Shown in pieces: positions 24,947 to 34,040 of a stretch of 64,000 nucleotides of DNA. The DNA is from an uncultured Pelagibacteraceae bacterium (GTDB lineage Bacteria > Pseudomonadota > Alphaproteobacteria > Pelagibacterales > Pelagibacteraceae), in assembly GCA_902589725.1 (NCBI GenBank), contig CACITU010000007.1:1-64000 (forward strand), given 5' to 3'. The translations under genes and the position numbers were made by a program. Under the pieces are notes generated by a model. That model searched no databases and was not told where the DNA came from. It worked only from the letters and a program-made list of their open reading frames with translations. Every line of letters begins with the position of its first letter. The first letter of the stretch is position 1.

Positions 24947-26278
24947 TTATTTGAATTTAGCTAATGATTTGTTAATCATATCAACAGCCTCATCAACATC
25001 GATTTGATCGTCAATATAAAGTCTAGTAACTCTATTTATAAATTGAGAATTTATGACTTTTGATGCTCTTGATAGTTCACCTTCTTTAACACCCCATCTA
25101 TTTGCAGTATCTAAACCAGCTACTATATTATTTATAACATCTGGGTCATAAAGATCTGACAAAGGAGCTTTTCTATCAACTCCAACAGGTAGTTTACTCC
25201 AAGCTTTTGTGAAAGCTTCAGGGTCACTTGAATTTCCTCTTCTTACAGGAAATTTACCCTCTGGAGCAATGGATAGTGTGCTTGCATAACCTTCATCCAT
25301 TGAGTACATGACAAATTGTTTAGCTTCATCAGTATCAGCATCAGCTGTTATACCGAAGTATCTAATATCTGCCCATGCAGCACCTTTTTTGTTACTAGGC
25401 CCACTAAAATTAGTAATAAAACCAGTTTTAGATGCTAGTTCAGGTGATGTTGGGTCACTGTTAATTGTTGGTGGAGCTGAGTCTCTTAAACCAGCAAGTT
25501 CATCCATGATGAATGGAGACCAAATGATCATTGGAGTTTTACCTGCAAAGTAAAGTGCTCTAGATTGTTTCCAGTACAATTCGCCTGGAGGACTTGCTTT
25601 AGCAATTACTTTATAAAACTCTAATGCCTCTTTTAGTTTCTTACCTTGTTTCTTGATACCACCCTTTTTAACAATATTAACACCGTTTGCCAAAAGAACA
25701 TGCTCTAAAACCTGACTCATGAAATTTTCATCAGTTTTTGTTGCAGCAACAAAACCAAACATACCATTTTGTTTTGATAGTTTCTCAACCGCAGCAACAA
25801 TGTTTGCATAACTTGTTGGTGGTGCTAAATCCGCATTTTCAAAAAGGTCTTTTCTATAAACAACCATTTGTGTCCATCCATCAACTGGAACAGCTGCAAT
25901 TTTTGAACCCTTTTTAGCCATATTAAGTGCACCTGGTGCAAATGTGTCTTTACCTAGGTCTTTAACAACGCTGTTATTAGCATCTACATCTAAAATTCCT
26001 GCTTCAGCCCATGGTAATACATATTGTAGAGTATGGTAGATCACATCTGGTAAATCACCTGCTGCAGCAGCTGCTGTAGCCCTAGTTCCCAAATCTTTTT
26101 CTTCTACCGGGATCACCTCTACTTTAATTCCTGTCTTAGCTTCAAAAGCTTTTGCCATTTCCTCTTGCTTAGCCATTCGGGCAGGCTGAACTTCTGTTGT
26201 CCAAAACTTTATGTCTGCGTAAACAATACTTGAAATAAAAAAAGATATTACGCAAAACAATCTTATTATGTTTTTCAT
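24947..26278 (-). CDS. Carbohydrate ABC transporter substrate-binding protein (family 1)
   Basis: A 443-residue extracellular solute-binding protein family 1 member with a signal peptide (MKNIIRLFCVISFFISSIVYA). The mature N-terminus DIKFWTTEVQPARMAKQEEM and the blocks AAAAAGDLPDVIYHT and PVDGWTQMVVYRKDLFE are typical of sugar-binding proteins. The start has a strong ribosome-binding site (AGGAGGGG). Palindromes upstream suggest its own regulated promoter, separate from the ATPase gene. The ligand is unknown; a glucoside such as glucosylglycerate is possible given the downstream hydrolase. Confidence 0.9.
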   Translation of the reverse strand: MKNIIRLFCVISFFISSIVYADIKFWTTEVQPARMAKQEEMAKAFEAKTGIKVEVIPVEEKDLGTRATAAAAAGDLPDVIYHTLQYVLPWAEAGILDVDANNSVVKDLGKDTFAPGALNMAKKGSKIAAVPVDGWTQMVVYRKDLFENADLAPPTSYANIVAAVEKLSKQNGMFGFVAATKTDENFMSQVLEHVLLANGVNIVKKGGIKKQGKKLKEALEFYKVIAKASPPGELYWKQSRALYFAGKTPMIIWSPFIMDELAGLRDSAPPTINSDPTSPELASKTGFITNFSGPSNKKGAAWADIRYFGITADADTDEAKQFVMYSMDEGYASTLSIAPEGKFPVRRGNSSDPEAFTKAWSKLPVGVDRKAPLSDLYDPDVINNIVAGLDTANRWGVKEGELSRASKVINSQFINRVTRLYIDDQIDVDEAVDMINKSLAKFK

Positions 26279-26291
26279 TTCCCCTCCTATT

Positions 26292-26358
26292 TATAGTTAA
26301 AACTATATTAATTTGAGAATGTTTCGCAAACTACTCACTGTCACATATCAGATATGTG
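26292..26358. promoter_or_regulatory. Palindromes upstream of the sugar-binding protein, candidate operators
   Basis: Three inverted repeats lie in the 143-base gap before the binding-protein gene: TATAGTT-AA-AACTATA (26292-26307), GTTT-CGC-AAAC (about 26321-26331) and the perfect 17-base CACATATC-A-GATATGTG (26342-26358). None is followed by a T-tract on the minus strand, so they look like protein-binding sites, not terminators. They suggest substrate-controlled transcription of the transporter. Confidence 0.5.
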
Positions 26359-26421
26359 CTAGTCTCATAGCAAATATTAAAAAATTGGGGAAAAATTGAA
26401 ATTTGTCAATTGTAAGTTGTG

Positions 26422-27477
26422 TTAAGATTTTAGTCTTCTTCCATTTTCATCAAAAATAAAAATGTCATTTAGATCAAATCCAATTTTATTTCCAATTTCT
26501 ATGTTGCTAGGGATTTTGGCACTTAATTGATGTTCCTCTTTTTTCATATAAGCAATTTTTTCGTTACCTAAGTTTTCAATTAATTCAATCTCAGGATTAA
26601 AAATAAATTGATTTTCTTGATTTGCTTTTAAGTGTTCAGGTCTAATGCCTACAAAGTGTTTTGATTTATTGAGTTTTAAGTTATCAAACACAATATCATT
26701 ACCTAATAACTTAATTTTATTATCAGAAATTATGTTTTTTTCATCAACTTCCAGAATATTCATTTTGGGTGTACCAATAAATTGAGCCACAAAAATATTT
26801 GCAGGGTCATTATAAATTTCTTCAGGAGTCCCAACCTGTTCAATGTTGCCTTGATTTAAAATAACTATTCTATCTGCTAAAGTCATAGCTTCAACCTGAT
26901 CGTGAGTAACATAAATCATATTGGTTTTTATTTGATTATGTAATTTTGATATTTCGACCCTCATTTCAGCCCTTAAAGCAGCATCCAAATTTGATAACGG
27001 TTCATCGAATAAGAATATTTTTGGATTTCTTGTGATAGCTCTTCCTATTGCAACCCTTTGTCTTTGACCTCCAGACAATTGTTTTGGTTTCCTCTCAAGA
27101 AGTTCTTCAATTTTTAGAATTTTTGCAGCTTGCATGACTTTTGTTTCGATTTCCTCCTTTGGTCTTTTTTCAATTTTTAAGCCGAAAGACATGTTTTCAT
27201 AAACATTCATGTGAGGATAAAGAGCGTAAGATTGAAAAACCATTGCAGTTTGACGCTTTGAAGGATGAAGTTCATTAATTTTTTGTTCGTTAATAAAAAT
27301 TTCACCTTCATCAATTTTTTCTAATCCAGCAATCATTCTTAACAATGTTGATTTTCCACATCCAGATGGTCCAACAAGAACAAGAAACTCATCCTCTTTT
27401 CCTAAAAGATTAAAATCAGTAATGATTTTGTTTGATCCAAATGATTTATGTACACCAGTAAATTTTATATTTGCCAT
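26422..27477 (-). CDS. Carbohydrate ABC transporter ATP-binding protein (UgpC/MalK/MsmX-like)
   Basis: A 351-residue sugar-importer ATPase: Walker A GPSGCGKSTLL, signature LSGGQRQRVAIGRAI, Walker B IFLFDEPLSNLDA, H-loop YVTHDQVEAMTLADR, then an OB-like C-terminal domain (GIRPEHLKANQ) that docks in MalK-type transporters. It starts 1 base after the stop of the SnoaL-like gene, and is separated from the binding-protein gene by a palindrome-rich gap. Since the transporter at 31738-34922 has no ATPase of its own, this one may energise both systems. Confidence 0.93.
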   Translation of the reverse strand: MANIKFTGVHKSFGSNKIITDFNLLGKEDEFLVLVGPSGCGKSTLLRMIAGLEKIDEGEIFINEQKINELHPSKRQTAMVFQSYALYPHMNVYENMSFGLKIEKRPKEEIETKVMQAAKILKIEELLERKPKQLSGGQRQRVAIGRAITRNPKIFLFDEPLSNLDAALRAEMRVEISKLHNQIKTNMIYVTHDQVEAMTLADRIVILNQGNIEQVGTPEEIYNDPANIFVAQFIGTPKMNILEVDEKNIISDNKIKLLGNDIVFDNLKLNKSKHFVGIRPEHLKANQENQFIFNPEIELIENLGNEKIAYMKKEEHQLSAKIPSNIEIGNKIGFDLNDIFIFDENGRRLKS

Positions 27478-27478
27478 T

Positions 27479-28564
27479 TTATTTTTTTATATTTTCTAAA
27501 ATATCTAGTCCAATTTGTTTTAATATGTGAACTATATCAATTGGAACCCAATTTTCACGAATTTTTCCTTCATCATGATGGTAAAAATCCATAACCCTCA
27601 TAGTTACTTTTTGATTTTTAGCTTTATAACCTAGCCAATCTTCAGTTCCATAAGTAGCATGAATACTATTCCAGCCAGCAGTTAAGGAAAATTTTCCGTC
27701 TCCTAATTCACAATAGTGACCAAGTTTCCAATAATTTCTTTCTTTAAATGTTTTTCTAAAAGGTAATTGATGATCATCAACAAACCCTTCTAAAGTTCTC
27801 GCTGTACCAATTCCACTTGGTCCATACCATACCATTTTATCATGCCAATAATCATTTTGAGGGTGATTGATTAATCTTTCCTTAAGATCTTTATCAGAAG
27901 AAACTTCTAATTCAGGTTTTATATTTAAACTTCTCTGCATAATAAGTGATTGTTCTAAACTAGCTTTAGAAACTTGCATATCTTTTTCAAAAAAATTTAC
28001 ACCATCTGTATTAATTGGGCTCAACCAACTACCTTCCGAGCCTCTCGAGGTCTTTAATGGATTTAATCCAATTTGAATTAGGAGATCTATTAAATCAATT
28101 AAAATATAGCTCTCAATAATTTTATTATTTTTAAGTTCATGAATTTCACAACATTTTAGATTTACCATTTTCATATTTGGTTTGATGCCTAACCAAGTTT
28201 TTTTGAAAACACCTGATAAAGTTGAGATTGTTCCAACTTGAATTTTGTCCCTAAAAGCTCCACTTATTACTAGCTGTTCTCTTCTTTCAATGTCAGGAAA
28301 TGAATTAAATAAAGGCTTCCAGAACCTTTCCTTAAATTCATCTATTCCAATAAATTCATTTAATGGATAAAAACAATTAATATTAACATTGTTAGAAAAC
28401 GCATTTTGAAGATTTTGATCAAGATTAGAAATACCTTCTTTTACTATCGTACCTAAATATTTTCTAACAACCTGTTTATAATTATAATTTTCCTCAGGAG
28501 TTATAACTATTTTTTCAACGTTCCCTTGACCCTTAAGACCTGTATCAAATTGTTCTATTTGCAT
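27479..28564 (-). CDS. SnoaL-like (NTF2-fold) polyketide-cyclase-family protein, two domains
   Basis: About 361 residues from the ATG at 28564 (a GTG at 28594 would add ten residues). Two SnoaL/NTF2-like units are visible, around residues 30-170 (GIDEFKERFWKPLFNSFPDI, IHELKNNKIIESYILID) and 230-355 (ARTLEGFVDDHQLPFRKTF, HDEGKIRENWVPIDIVHIL). Such proteins bind small hydrophobic ligands or act as cyclases and isomerases. A second two-domain homologue lies at 29559 on the other strand. It is directly upstream of the ABC ATPase. No specific function can be assigned. Confidence 0.75.
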   Translation of the reverse strand: MQIEQFDTGLKGQGNVEKIVITPEENYNYKQVVRKYLGTIVKEGISNLDQNLQNAFSNNVNINCFYPLNEFIGIDEFKERFWKPLFNSFPDIERREQLVISGAFRDKIQVGTISTLSGVFKKTWLGIKPNMKMVNLKCCEIHELKNNKIIESYILIDLIDLLIQIGLNPLKTSRGSEGSWLSPINTDGVNFFEKDMQVSKASLEQSLIMQRSLNIKPELEVSSDKDLKERLINHPQNDYWHDKMVWYGPSGIGTARTLEGFVDDHQLPFRKTFKERNYWKLGHYCELGDGKFSLTAGWNSIHATYGTEDWLGYKAKNQKVTMRVMDFYHHDEGKIRENWVPIDIVHILKQIGLDILENIKK

Positions 28565-28614
28565 AAATTTTTTGTTATATAAATTTAGTATCACAAAATA
28601 TAGTTTAAAAAAAT

Positions 28615-29559
28615 ATGAATAATCGATTAGCTAAATTTGAGGACCTTGTTCCAAGTACTTTACCATTTGTTGAAGGAAAGCTTGAAGGACATAAAGAAAG
28701 AAAAAATTATTCTATTGTAGGTCCTGGGGTTGCCGAAGACAGTAAACAATTTGTTAAAATAGCTATGCCTCATAGCTTTAATCTAGGTGCCGTATCAGCA
28801 TTGCCAAAAAATGGTTCGGGCCTGCACAGTCATACTACTGCTGAAGTTTTTATTATCTATTCTGGTAAGTGGAGGTTCTATTGGGGCGCTGAAGGTAAAG
28901 ATGAAACAATTCTAAGTGCAGGAGATATAATTTCTATGCCAACAAACATGTTTAGAGGATTTGAGAATGCAGGGAATAAAGAAGGATTAATTTTTGTTGT
29001 ATTAGGTGGAGATGATCCTGGAATAATAACTTGGGTTCCAAGTGTCTTAGAAAAAGCTAAACAGACAGGGATGGCTCTTTTAAATGATAATTCTCTAATT
29101 GATTTATCTATAAATGATATTCCTAAAAACAAATCTCTCCTAGAACCAATTTCCTCTGAAGAAATTAAAAAATTTGATAATTATAAATTAAATGAACTTG
29201 AAAATTATATTTGTAAATTTTCTGACAGAATTAATTATGAAAATAAAATAAGTGAGAATTTTAGTTTAATTCAAGTATTGGGTGATACTTTTCAAGATAA
29301 GAAGTTTAATCCTGTTATAAATCATAATACAGGCTTTAACTTATCAATTTTAAAAGCAAAAAAAGGTAAATTAGAAAATTTGAAATTTTCAAAGCCCGCA
29401 ATAATGTTTTCACAGAAAGGAAGTTGGCAAATAAAAATTGATGATTTTTTAATGAAACTCAATCCTAGAGATACAATTTCTATTCCAATTAATTCACAAG
29501 TAAATATTGAAATTAATGATCATGACGAAAGTTTATTAAACTGTGTAACTCAAATCTAA
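28615..29559 (+). CDS. Bicupin-like protein
   Basis: A 314-residue protein with two cupin-like halves. The first is well formed, with metal-ligand candidates in SGLHSHTTAEVFIIYSGKW and the second cupin motif AGDIISMPTNMFRGFEN. The second (about residues 225-310) is degenerate, keeping the glycine-rich turns but few histidines. Cupins of this kind are dioxygenases, isomerases or sugar-binding proteins. Its last base is the first base of the next gene (TAATG), so it is co-translated with the SnoaL-like protein. It diverges from the other SnoaL-like gene by 50 bases. Confidence 0.7.
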   Translation: MNNRLAKFEDLVPSTLPFVEGKLEGHKERKNYSIVGPGVAEDSKQFVKIAMPHSFNLGAVSALPKNGSGLHSHTTAEVFIIYSGKWRFYWGAEGKDETILSAGDIISMPTNMFRGFENAGNKEGLIFVVLGGDDPGIITWVPSVLEKAKQTGMALLNDNSLIDLSINDIPKNKSLLEPISSEEIKKFDNYKLNELENYICKFSDRINYENKISENFSLIQVLGDTFQDKKFNPVINHNTGFNLSILKAKKGKLENLKFSKPAIMFSQKGSWQIKIDDFLMKLNPRDTISIPINSQVNIEINDHDESLLNCVTQI

Positions 29560-30521
29560 TGAAAGGATTTGATAATAAATATAAAAGTTTTCCTGATTTT
29601 ATACTGAAGATTACAAAACAAATTTGGGAAGGTAAAGACGTTAACTCTATTGCAAATTTTTATACTAATGATATTCCTGTAAGATCTCCTTTTGGTGTTA
29701 CTTATGGAAATAAACCAGTTATTGATGCAACGTTTAAAACATTAAAAGAATTCCCGAACAGACAATTATTGGGAGAAGATGTTATTTGGAATGGAAAAGA
29801 TGGTGAGGGCTATCATTCCTCTCACAGAATTTTAAGTAAAGGCACTCATCTTGGAGAAGGTTATTACGGTAAACCAACAGGAAAAAATATTTATTATAGA
29901 GTTATTGCAGATTGTGCATGTAAAGATAATCAGGTTTACGATGAGTGGATTGTAAGAGATCAAGGTGCTATGGTTAGACAGATAGGTTTTACTCCTAAAG
30001 AATTTGCTCAAAAAATTATTGAAAATGAAGGTGGACTAGAAAAAGCACAAAAATTATTTAATTCTAAATCTGATATGAAGTCAGAGTATAAACCAACTCC
30101 TGCCCCAAAAAACTCTGTTGGTATAAAATATTCAAATATACTAAATAAAATTTTCAACAATGATTATGATTTTTCTGACTATGCCAGAGCAGCGAGTATT
30201 TATTGGCCAGGTAATAGAATTGGACATGGTAGAGAAGATATTGTGAAATTTTGGAAATTAATAAAGGATGCTTTAGGTAATATTAAATTTTCTGTTGAAC
30301 ATATTGGTTATTTAGAGGAACCAAATAAGAATCATAAAGCATCAATTAGATGGTTTTTAGAAGCTGATCATTTAAATGATACTTCTGAGTTTGGTGAAGC
30401 AACAAATAAAAATATTTTTATAATGGGTATTAATCATGCGGAAATAAGTGATGGAAATGTTATAAGGGAGTGGGTTCTATTTGATGAAGTTGCGATCTGG
30501 AAACAAATTTTAATGAAATAA
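29559..30521 (+). CDS. SnoaL-like (NTF2-fold) protein, two domains
   Basis: A 320-residue protein with two NTF2/SnoaL-like domains: residues ~10-140 (WEGKDVNSIANFYTNDIPV, YDEWIVRDQGAMVRQIGF) and ~185-318 (GHGREDIVKFWKLIKDAL, ISDGNVIREWVLFDEVAIW). It overlaps the bicupin stop by one base and ends 3 bases before the MetE-like gene, so the three form an operon. Related in layout to the SnoaL-like protein at 27479-28564. Substrate unknown. Confidence 0.72.
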   Translation: MKGFDNKYKSFPDFILKITKQIWEGKDVNSIANFYTNDIPVRSPFGVTYGNKPVIDATFKTLKEFPNRQLLGEDVIWNGKDGEGYHSSHRILSKGTHLGEGYYGKPTGKNIYYRVIADCACKDNQVYDEWIVRDQGAMVRQIGFTPKEFAQKIIENEGGLEKAQKLFNSKSDMKSEYKPTPAPKNSVGIKYSNILNKIFNNDYDFSDYARAASIYWPGNRIGHGREDIVKFWKLIKDALGNIKFSVEHIGYLEEPNKNHKASIRWFLEADHLNDTSEFGEATNKNIFIMGINHAEISDGNVIREWVLFDEVAIWKQILMK

Positions 30522-30524
30522 TTT

Positions 30525-31652
30525 ATGGTCAAAATTAAAACAACACATGTTGGGAGTCTACCAAGATCAAATGAATTATCAGATCTTTTATTTAAGAAAG
30601 ATCAAAAGCAAAAAATAAATTTAGATGTATTTGATCAAATAGTTAACAGAGACGTGAATGAGGTTGTTAAAAAACAAATCGATGTAGGAATAGACTTTAT
30701 AAGCGATGGTGAAATGTCTAAAATAAGTTATGCTACTTATGTAAAGGATAGAATTGATGGTTTTTCTGGTGAAAGTGAAAGAAAAGCACCAAAAGATTTA
30801 GATGATTTTCCATCTTTTAAAGAAAGAATAGCTAGAACAGGTGGAACACCTACTTATACAAGACCTTGTTGTACAAATGAATTAAAAGTAAAAGACAAGT
30901 CTTCTCTAACAAAAGATATTAATAATTTTAAAGAAGCTTTAAATAAAAATAATCACAAGAATGGATTCATGAATGCTGCATCACCAGGTGTCATATCAGC
31001 TTTCTTACCTAATAAATTTTATAAAAATGATGATGAATATTTAGAAAACTTGGCAAATATAATGAAAGAAGAATATGAAGAAATTACATCGAGTGGAATA
31101 AAACTACAGTTGGATTGTCCTGATTTAGCATTAGCTAGACACATGACATTTAAAGATTTTTCAGAAGATGAATTTTTATTAAGAGCTGAAAAACAAATTG
31201 AATGTCTGAACAGTGCGATTAGTAATATAGATAGCTCAAATATTAGACTTCATATTTGTTGGGGAAATTACGAAGGTCCACATTTACATGATATTGCACT
31301 AGAAAAAATAATGCCAATTGCATTAAAAGCAAATGTACAAACTTATCTAATTGAGTCATCTAACCCTAGACATTCTCATGAATGGCAAACTTTTGAAAAT
31401 TTAAAAATACCAAAGGATAAAATTATTGCTCCAGGTGTAATAGATTCTACCACAAATTTTGTTGAGCATCCTGAAGTTGTGAAAAATAGAATTTTAACTT
31501 ATGCAAAAGTGATTGATATTGAGCAACTATTAGCTGGTACTGATTGTGGATTTAGTACCTTTGCTGGTTTTGGAAATGTAGACGAAAACATAGTTTATAA
31601 AAAACTCGAAGCGCTCGTGAGGGGCTCAGAGCTTGCGTCAAAAGTGATTTAA
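30525..31652 (+). CDS. MetE C-terminal-like (cobalamin-independent methionine synthase-type) protein
   Basis: A 375-residue protein of the UROD/MetE-like barrel family. It starts TTHVGSLPRSNEL, typical of stand-alone MetE C-domain homologues, and keeps zinc-ligand candidates: His and Cys in RLHICWGNYEG and Cys in GTDCGFSTFAG. The family transfers alkyl groups to a thiol; known members include methionine synthases and epoxyalkane:coenzyme M transferase. It lacks the N-terminal half of full MetE (about 750 residues). Together with cupin and SnoaL-like partners and a following transporter it probably serves a catabolic pathway, not methionine synthesis; this is inference. Confidence 0.8.
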   Translation: MVKIKTTHVGSLPRSNELSDLLFKKDQKQKINLDVFDQIVNRDVNEVVKKQIDVGIDFISDGEMSKISYATYVKDRIDGFSGESERKAPKDLDDFPSFKERIARTGGTPTYTRPCCTNELKVKDKSSLTKDINNFKEALNKNNHKNGFMNAASPGVISAFLPNKFYKNDDEYLENLANIMKEEYEEITSSGIKLQLDCPDLALARHMTFKDFSEDEFLLRAEKQIECLNSAISNIDSSNIRLHICWGNYEGPHLHDIALEKIMPIALKANVQTYLIESSNPRHSHEWQTFENLKIPKDKIIAPGVIDSTTNFVEHPEVVKNRILTYAKVIDIEQLLAGTDCGFSTFAGFGNVDENIVYKKLEALVRGSELASKVI

Positions 31653-31737
31653 TTATCTCTTTTATTCTTTTTGAGGAATAGATATAGTTTTTGAACTTAA
31701 ATTATAATTTAAATAACAAACATAGAGAGAAAAAAAT

Positions 31738-32958
31738 ATGAGAAAAATACTAGTTACTTTATTGTTTCTACTATTTGGAACTTCTGCTTTTGCAGATTGT
31801 AACATTAAAAGTGGTTCAATAAATATTTTGGCTAATGATTTTCCTGCATTAAGAACTTTCGTTGAAACTTCTAAACAATGTAAAGGAAGTGCTGATTTTA
31901 AAGTGACTCACTCATCTGAGCATAATAAAATCGCAGTGCCAGCATTAACTGCAAATCCTTCTGAGTTTTCTGCTAGGATTGCTGCTAACAGTTCAATTGT
32001 TCCTTTAATGAACCAAGATTTAATTAGACCATTAGATGATCTTGTTAAAAAATATGGTAAAGGAATTCAGGACTCACAATTAATCACAATTGATGGAAAA
32101 GTAATGGCTGTAGCTTTTATGGCTAATACTCAACACTTATACTATAGAGAAGATGTTTTGAAGGATCTTGGTATAGCAGTTCCAAAAACATACGAGGAAG
32201 TGGTTGCTGCATCTGAAAAAATTAGAGCTTCAGGTAAAATGCAATATCCTTATGCTGCTGCATATAAAGCAGGTTGGAATTTAGCAGAAGAGTTTGTAAA
32301 CATGTTTATTGGTCACGGTGGTGAATTCTTTAAAGCTGGTGGTGCACAACCTAATATTAATAACGCAAAAGGTGTTGCTACTTTAAACATGCTTAAAAAA
32401 TTATCTGAACTAAGTAATCCTGATTACTTAACTCACGATAGTGAAGCTATTAAAGTTGAATGGGAGTCAGGTAATGTTGCATTAATGACATTATGGGCTT
32501 CAAGATCAGGTACTCTTTTAGATGATGAAGGAGATCCAAACATTACTAAAGCAACAAAATTAACTGGACCAGCTACAGTGGGTGGTGGAAATATTCCAGC
32601 AGCTACATTATGGTGGGATGGTTTCACGCTAGCTAAAAATAGATCAGATGCAGACGCCGAAGCAACATTTAGAGCTTTAGCGCATGCAGCATCAAATAAG
32701 AAAATGGTAGCTGACGCTGCTGATCAAGCTGTTTGGTTAGTTGAAGGATTTGTACCAGGACCAAAATCTATCGGTGTAATTGAAGCTGTAAAAATGGGAG
32801 CAAAACCATATCCAATGTTACCACAAATGGGTTTAATGCATGGTGCATTAGGAAGTGAAATTGTTGAATTTTTACAAGGAAAAGAGTCTGCAGAACAAGC
32901 ATTGAAAGATGTTGAGGCTGCTTACATTAGTAAAGCTAAAGAACAAGGCTTTCTATAA
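31738..32958 (+). CDS. ABC transporter substrate-binding protein (family 1)
   Basis: A 406-residue periplasmic binding protein with signal peptide MRKILVTLLFLLFGTSAFA. Family-1 features include AVAFMANTQHLYYREDVLKDLG, WESGNVALMTLWASRSG and the LWWDGFTLAKN block. Cys residues near the mature N-terminus and at CKGSADF could pair. It follows the MetE-like gene by 85 bases and is followed by a 10-bp hairpin and two permeases. Ligand unknown; it need not be a sugar. Confidence 0.88.
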   Translation: MRKILVTLLFLLFGTSAFADCNIKSGSINILANDFPALRTFVETSKQCKGSADFKVTHSSEHNKIAVPALTANPSEFSARIAANSSIVPLMNQDLIRPLDDLVKKYGKGIQDSQLITIDGKVMAVAFMANTQHLYYREDVLKDLGIAVPKTYEEVVAASEKIRASGKMQYPYAAAYKAGWNLAEEFVNMFIGHGGEFFKAGGAQPNINNAKGVATLNMLKKLSELSNPDYLTHDSEAIKVEWESGNVALMTLWASRSGTLLDDEGDPNITKATKLTGPATVGGGNIPAATLWWDGFTLAKNRSDADAEATFRALAHAASNKKMVADAADQAVWLVEGFVPGPKSIGVIEAVKMGAKPYPMLPQMGLMHGALGSEIVEFLQGKESAEQALKDVEAAYISKAKEQGFL

Positions 32959-32972
32959 AATCTAAAAACTTC

Positions 32973-32997
32973 TAAGTGGGGATTTATTCCCCACTTA
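32973..32997 (+). other. RNA hairpin between binding-protein and permease genes
   Basis: A perfect 10-bp stem, TAAGTGGGGA pairing with TCCCCACTTA around a 5-base loop, 15 bases after the binding-protein stop. No T-tract follows. It could stabilise the upstream mRNA 3' end or pause transcription; it occupies the same place as the true terminators of the other transporter operons. Confidence 0.7.
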
Positions 32998-33009
32998 ATC
33001 AAAATTTAA

Positions 33010-34038
33010 ATGCCTAATAAAACATTTTTTTGGTTTTTTTTACCAACAGGTCTAGCAATGATCCTGTTTATTGGGCTACCAATCATATCAACTGGTATCC
33101 AATCTTTTTATGCTCAACACGATCAAGTAGTTAAAGAAGTTAAAAAGTGTGACCCTTTTGGTTGTACTGTTTCAATTGTAGTTGATAACGAGTTAACAAC
33201 AAAATTGAGAGAGGACAAGCCACTTGGTAAATTTAATGGGTTTGGAACCTATGTAGATAGAAATCATCTTGCTATTGACGAAATTAAAAAATTTTGGAAT
33301 GAAACTGAGAACTTTGGTGCTTTCGTAGATCAAGTAACCAATCTTCCATTTTACAAGGCGTTAATATTTACCCTAACCTATTGTCTATTTGTTACACCGA
33401 ATGTTCTTTTATTAGGATTTATTATTGCTTTAAGTTTAAATGCTGTTGCAAGAAAAATTAGGGGTCCATTAATTTTTGGTACGATATTGCCTATGATTGT
33501 TACGCCTCTAGTAGGGTCTCTTGTATTATTTTGGATGATAGATTCTCAAGGAATTATTGGAGCTAATATTCAAAATTTAATGAATGATCCGTATTTATCA
33601 CTTAAATCTTCTAAAACATTAACCTGGATCACTATTATTATATATGGAATTTGGCATCATTCACCTTTTGCATTTGTAGTATTTTATGCGGCTCTTCAAA
33701 CGGTCCCTCAAGAACCAGTAGAAGCTGCAATTATTGATGGCGCATCAAGGTTTCAAAGAATTAAACATATAGTGTTACCGCATATTTATCCTGTAGTTAC
33801 TTTTGTAGCTTTGATTTCGTTAATGGATAACTTCAGGGTTTTTGAGCCAATAATTGGCTTTAGCGCTGAGGGAAGTGCACAATCATTATCATGGTTAATC
33901 TATGATAATTTAGTAAATGAGGAAGTAATATTATTTGGATCTGCTGCAGCAACCTCTATGATGACGATTGTTGGTATAGCAATTTTATTAGCTCCAGTTT
34001 TAATAAGAACATGGAAAGAATTTAAGACAGCGAGATAA
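33010..34038 (+). CDS. ABC transporter permease (MalF/UgpA-like)
   Basis: A 342-residue binding-protein-dependent permease. Membrane segment 1 (FFWFFLPTGLAMILFIGLPI) is followed by a periplasmic loop of about 80 residues containing a Cys pair (KKCDPFGCTV), then the transport core with the EAA loop EPVEAAIIDGASRFQRIKHI. It pairs with the permease that starts 3 bases downstream. No ATPase gene is adjacent. Confidence 0.9.
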   Translation: MPNKTFFWFFLPTGLAMILFIGLPIISTGIQSFYAQHDQVVKEVKKCDPFGCTVSIVVDNELTTKLREDKPLGKFNGFGTYVDRNHLAIDEIKKFWNETENFGAFVDQVTNLPFYKALIFTLTYCLFVTPNVLLLGFIIALSLNAVARKIRGPLIFGTILPMIVTPLVGSLVLFWMIDSQGIIGANIQNLMNDPYLSLKSSKTLTWITIIIYGIWHHSPFAFVVFYAALQTVPQEPVEAAIIDGASRFQRIKHIVLPHIYPVVTFVALISLMDNFRVFEPIIGFSAEGSAQSLSWLIYDNLVNEEVILFGSAAATSMMTIVGIAILLAPVLIRTWKEFKTAR

Positions 34039-34040
34039 TT

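Noticed and set aside
26342-26358. Palindrome as an intrinsic terminator of the ATPase transcript
   Set aside because: The dyad has a one-base centre and no T-tract follows on the minus strand, so it cannot fold into a standard terminator.
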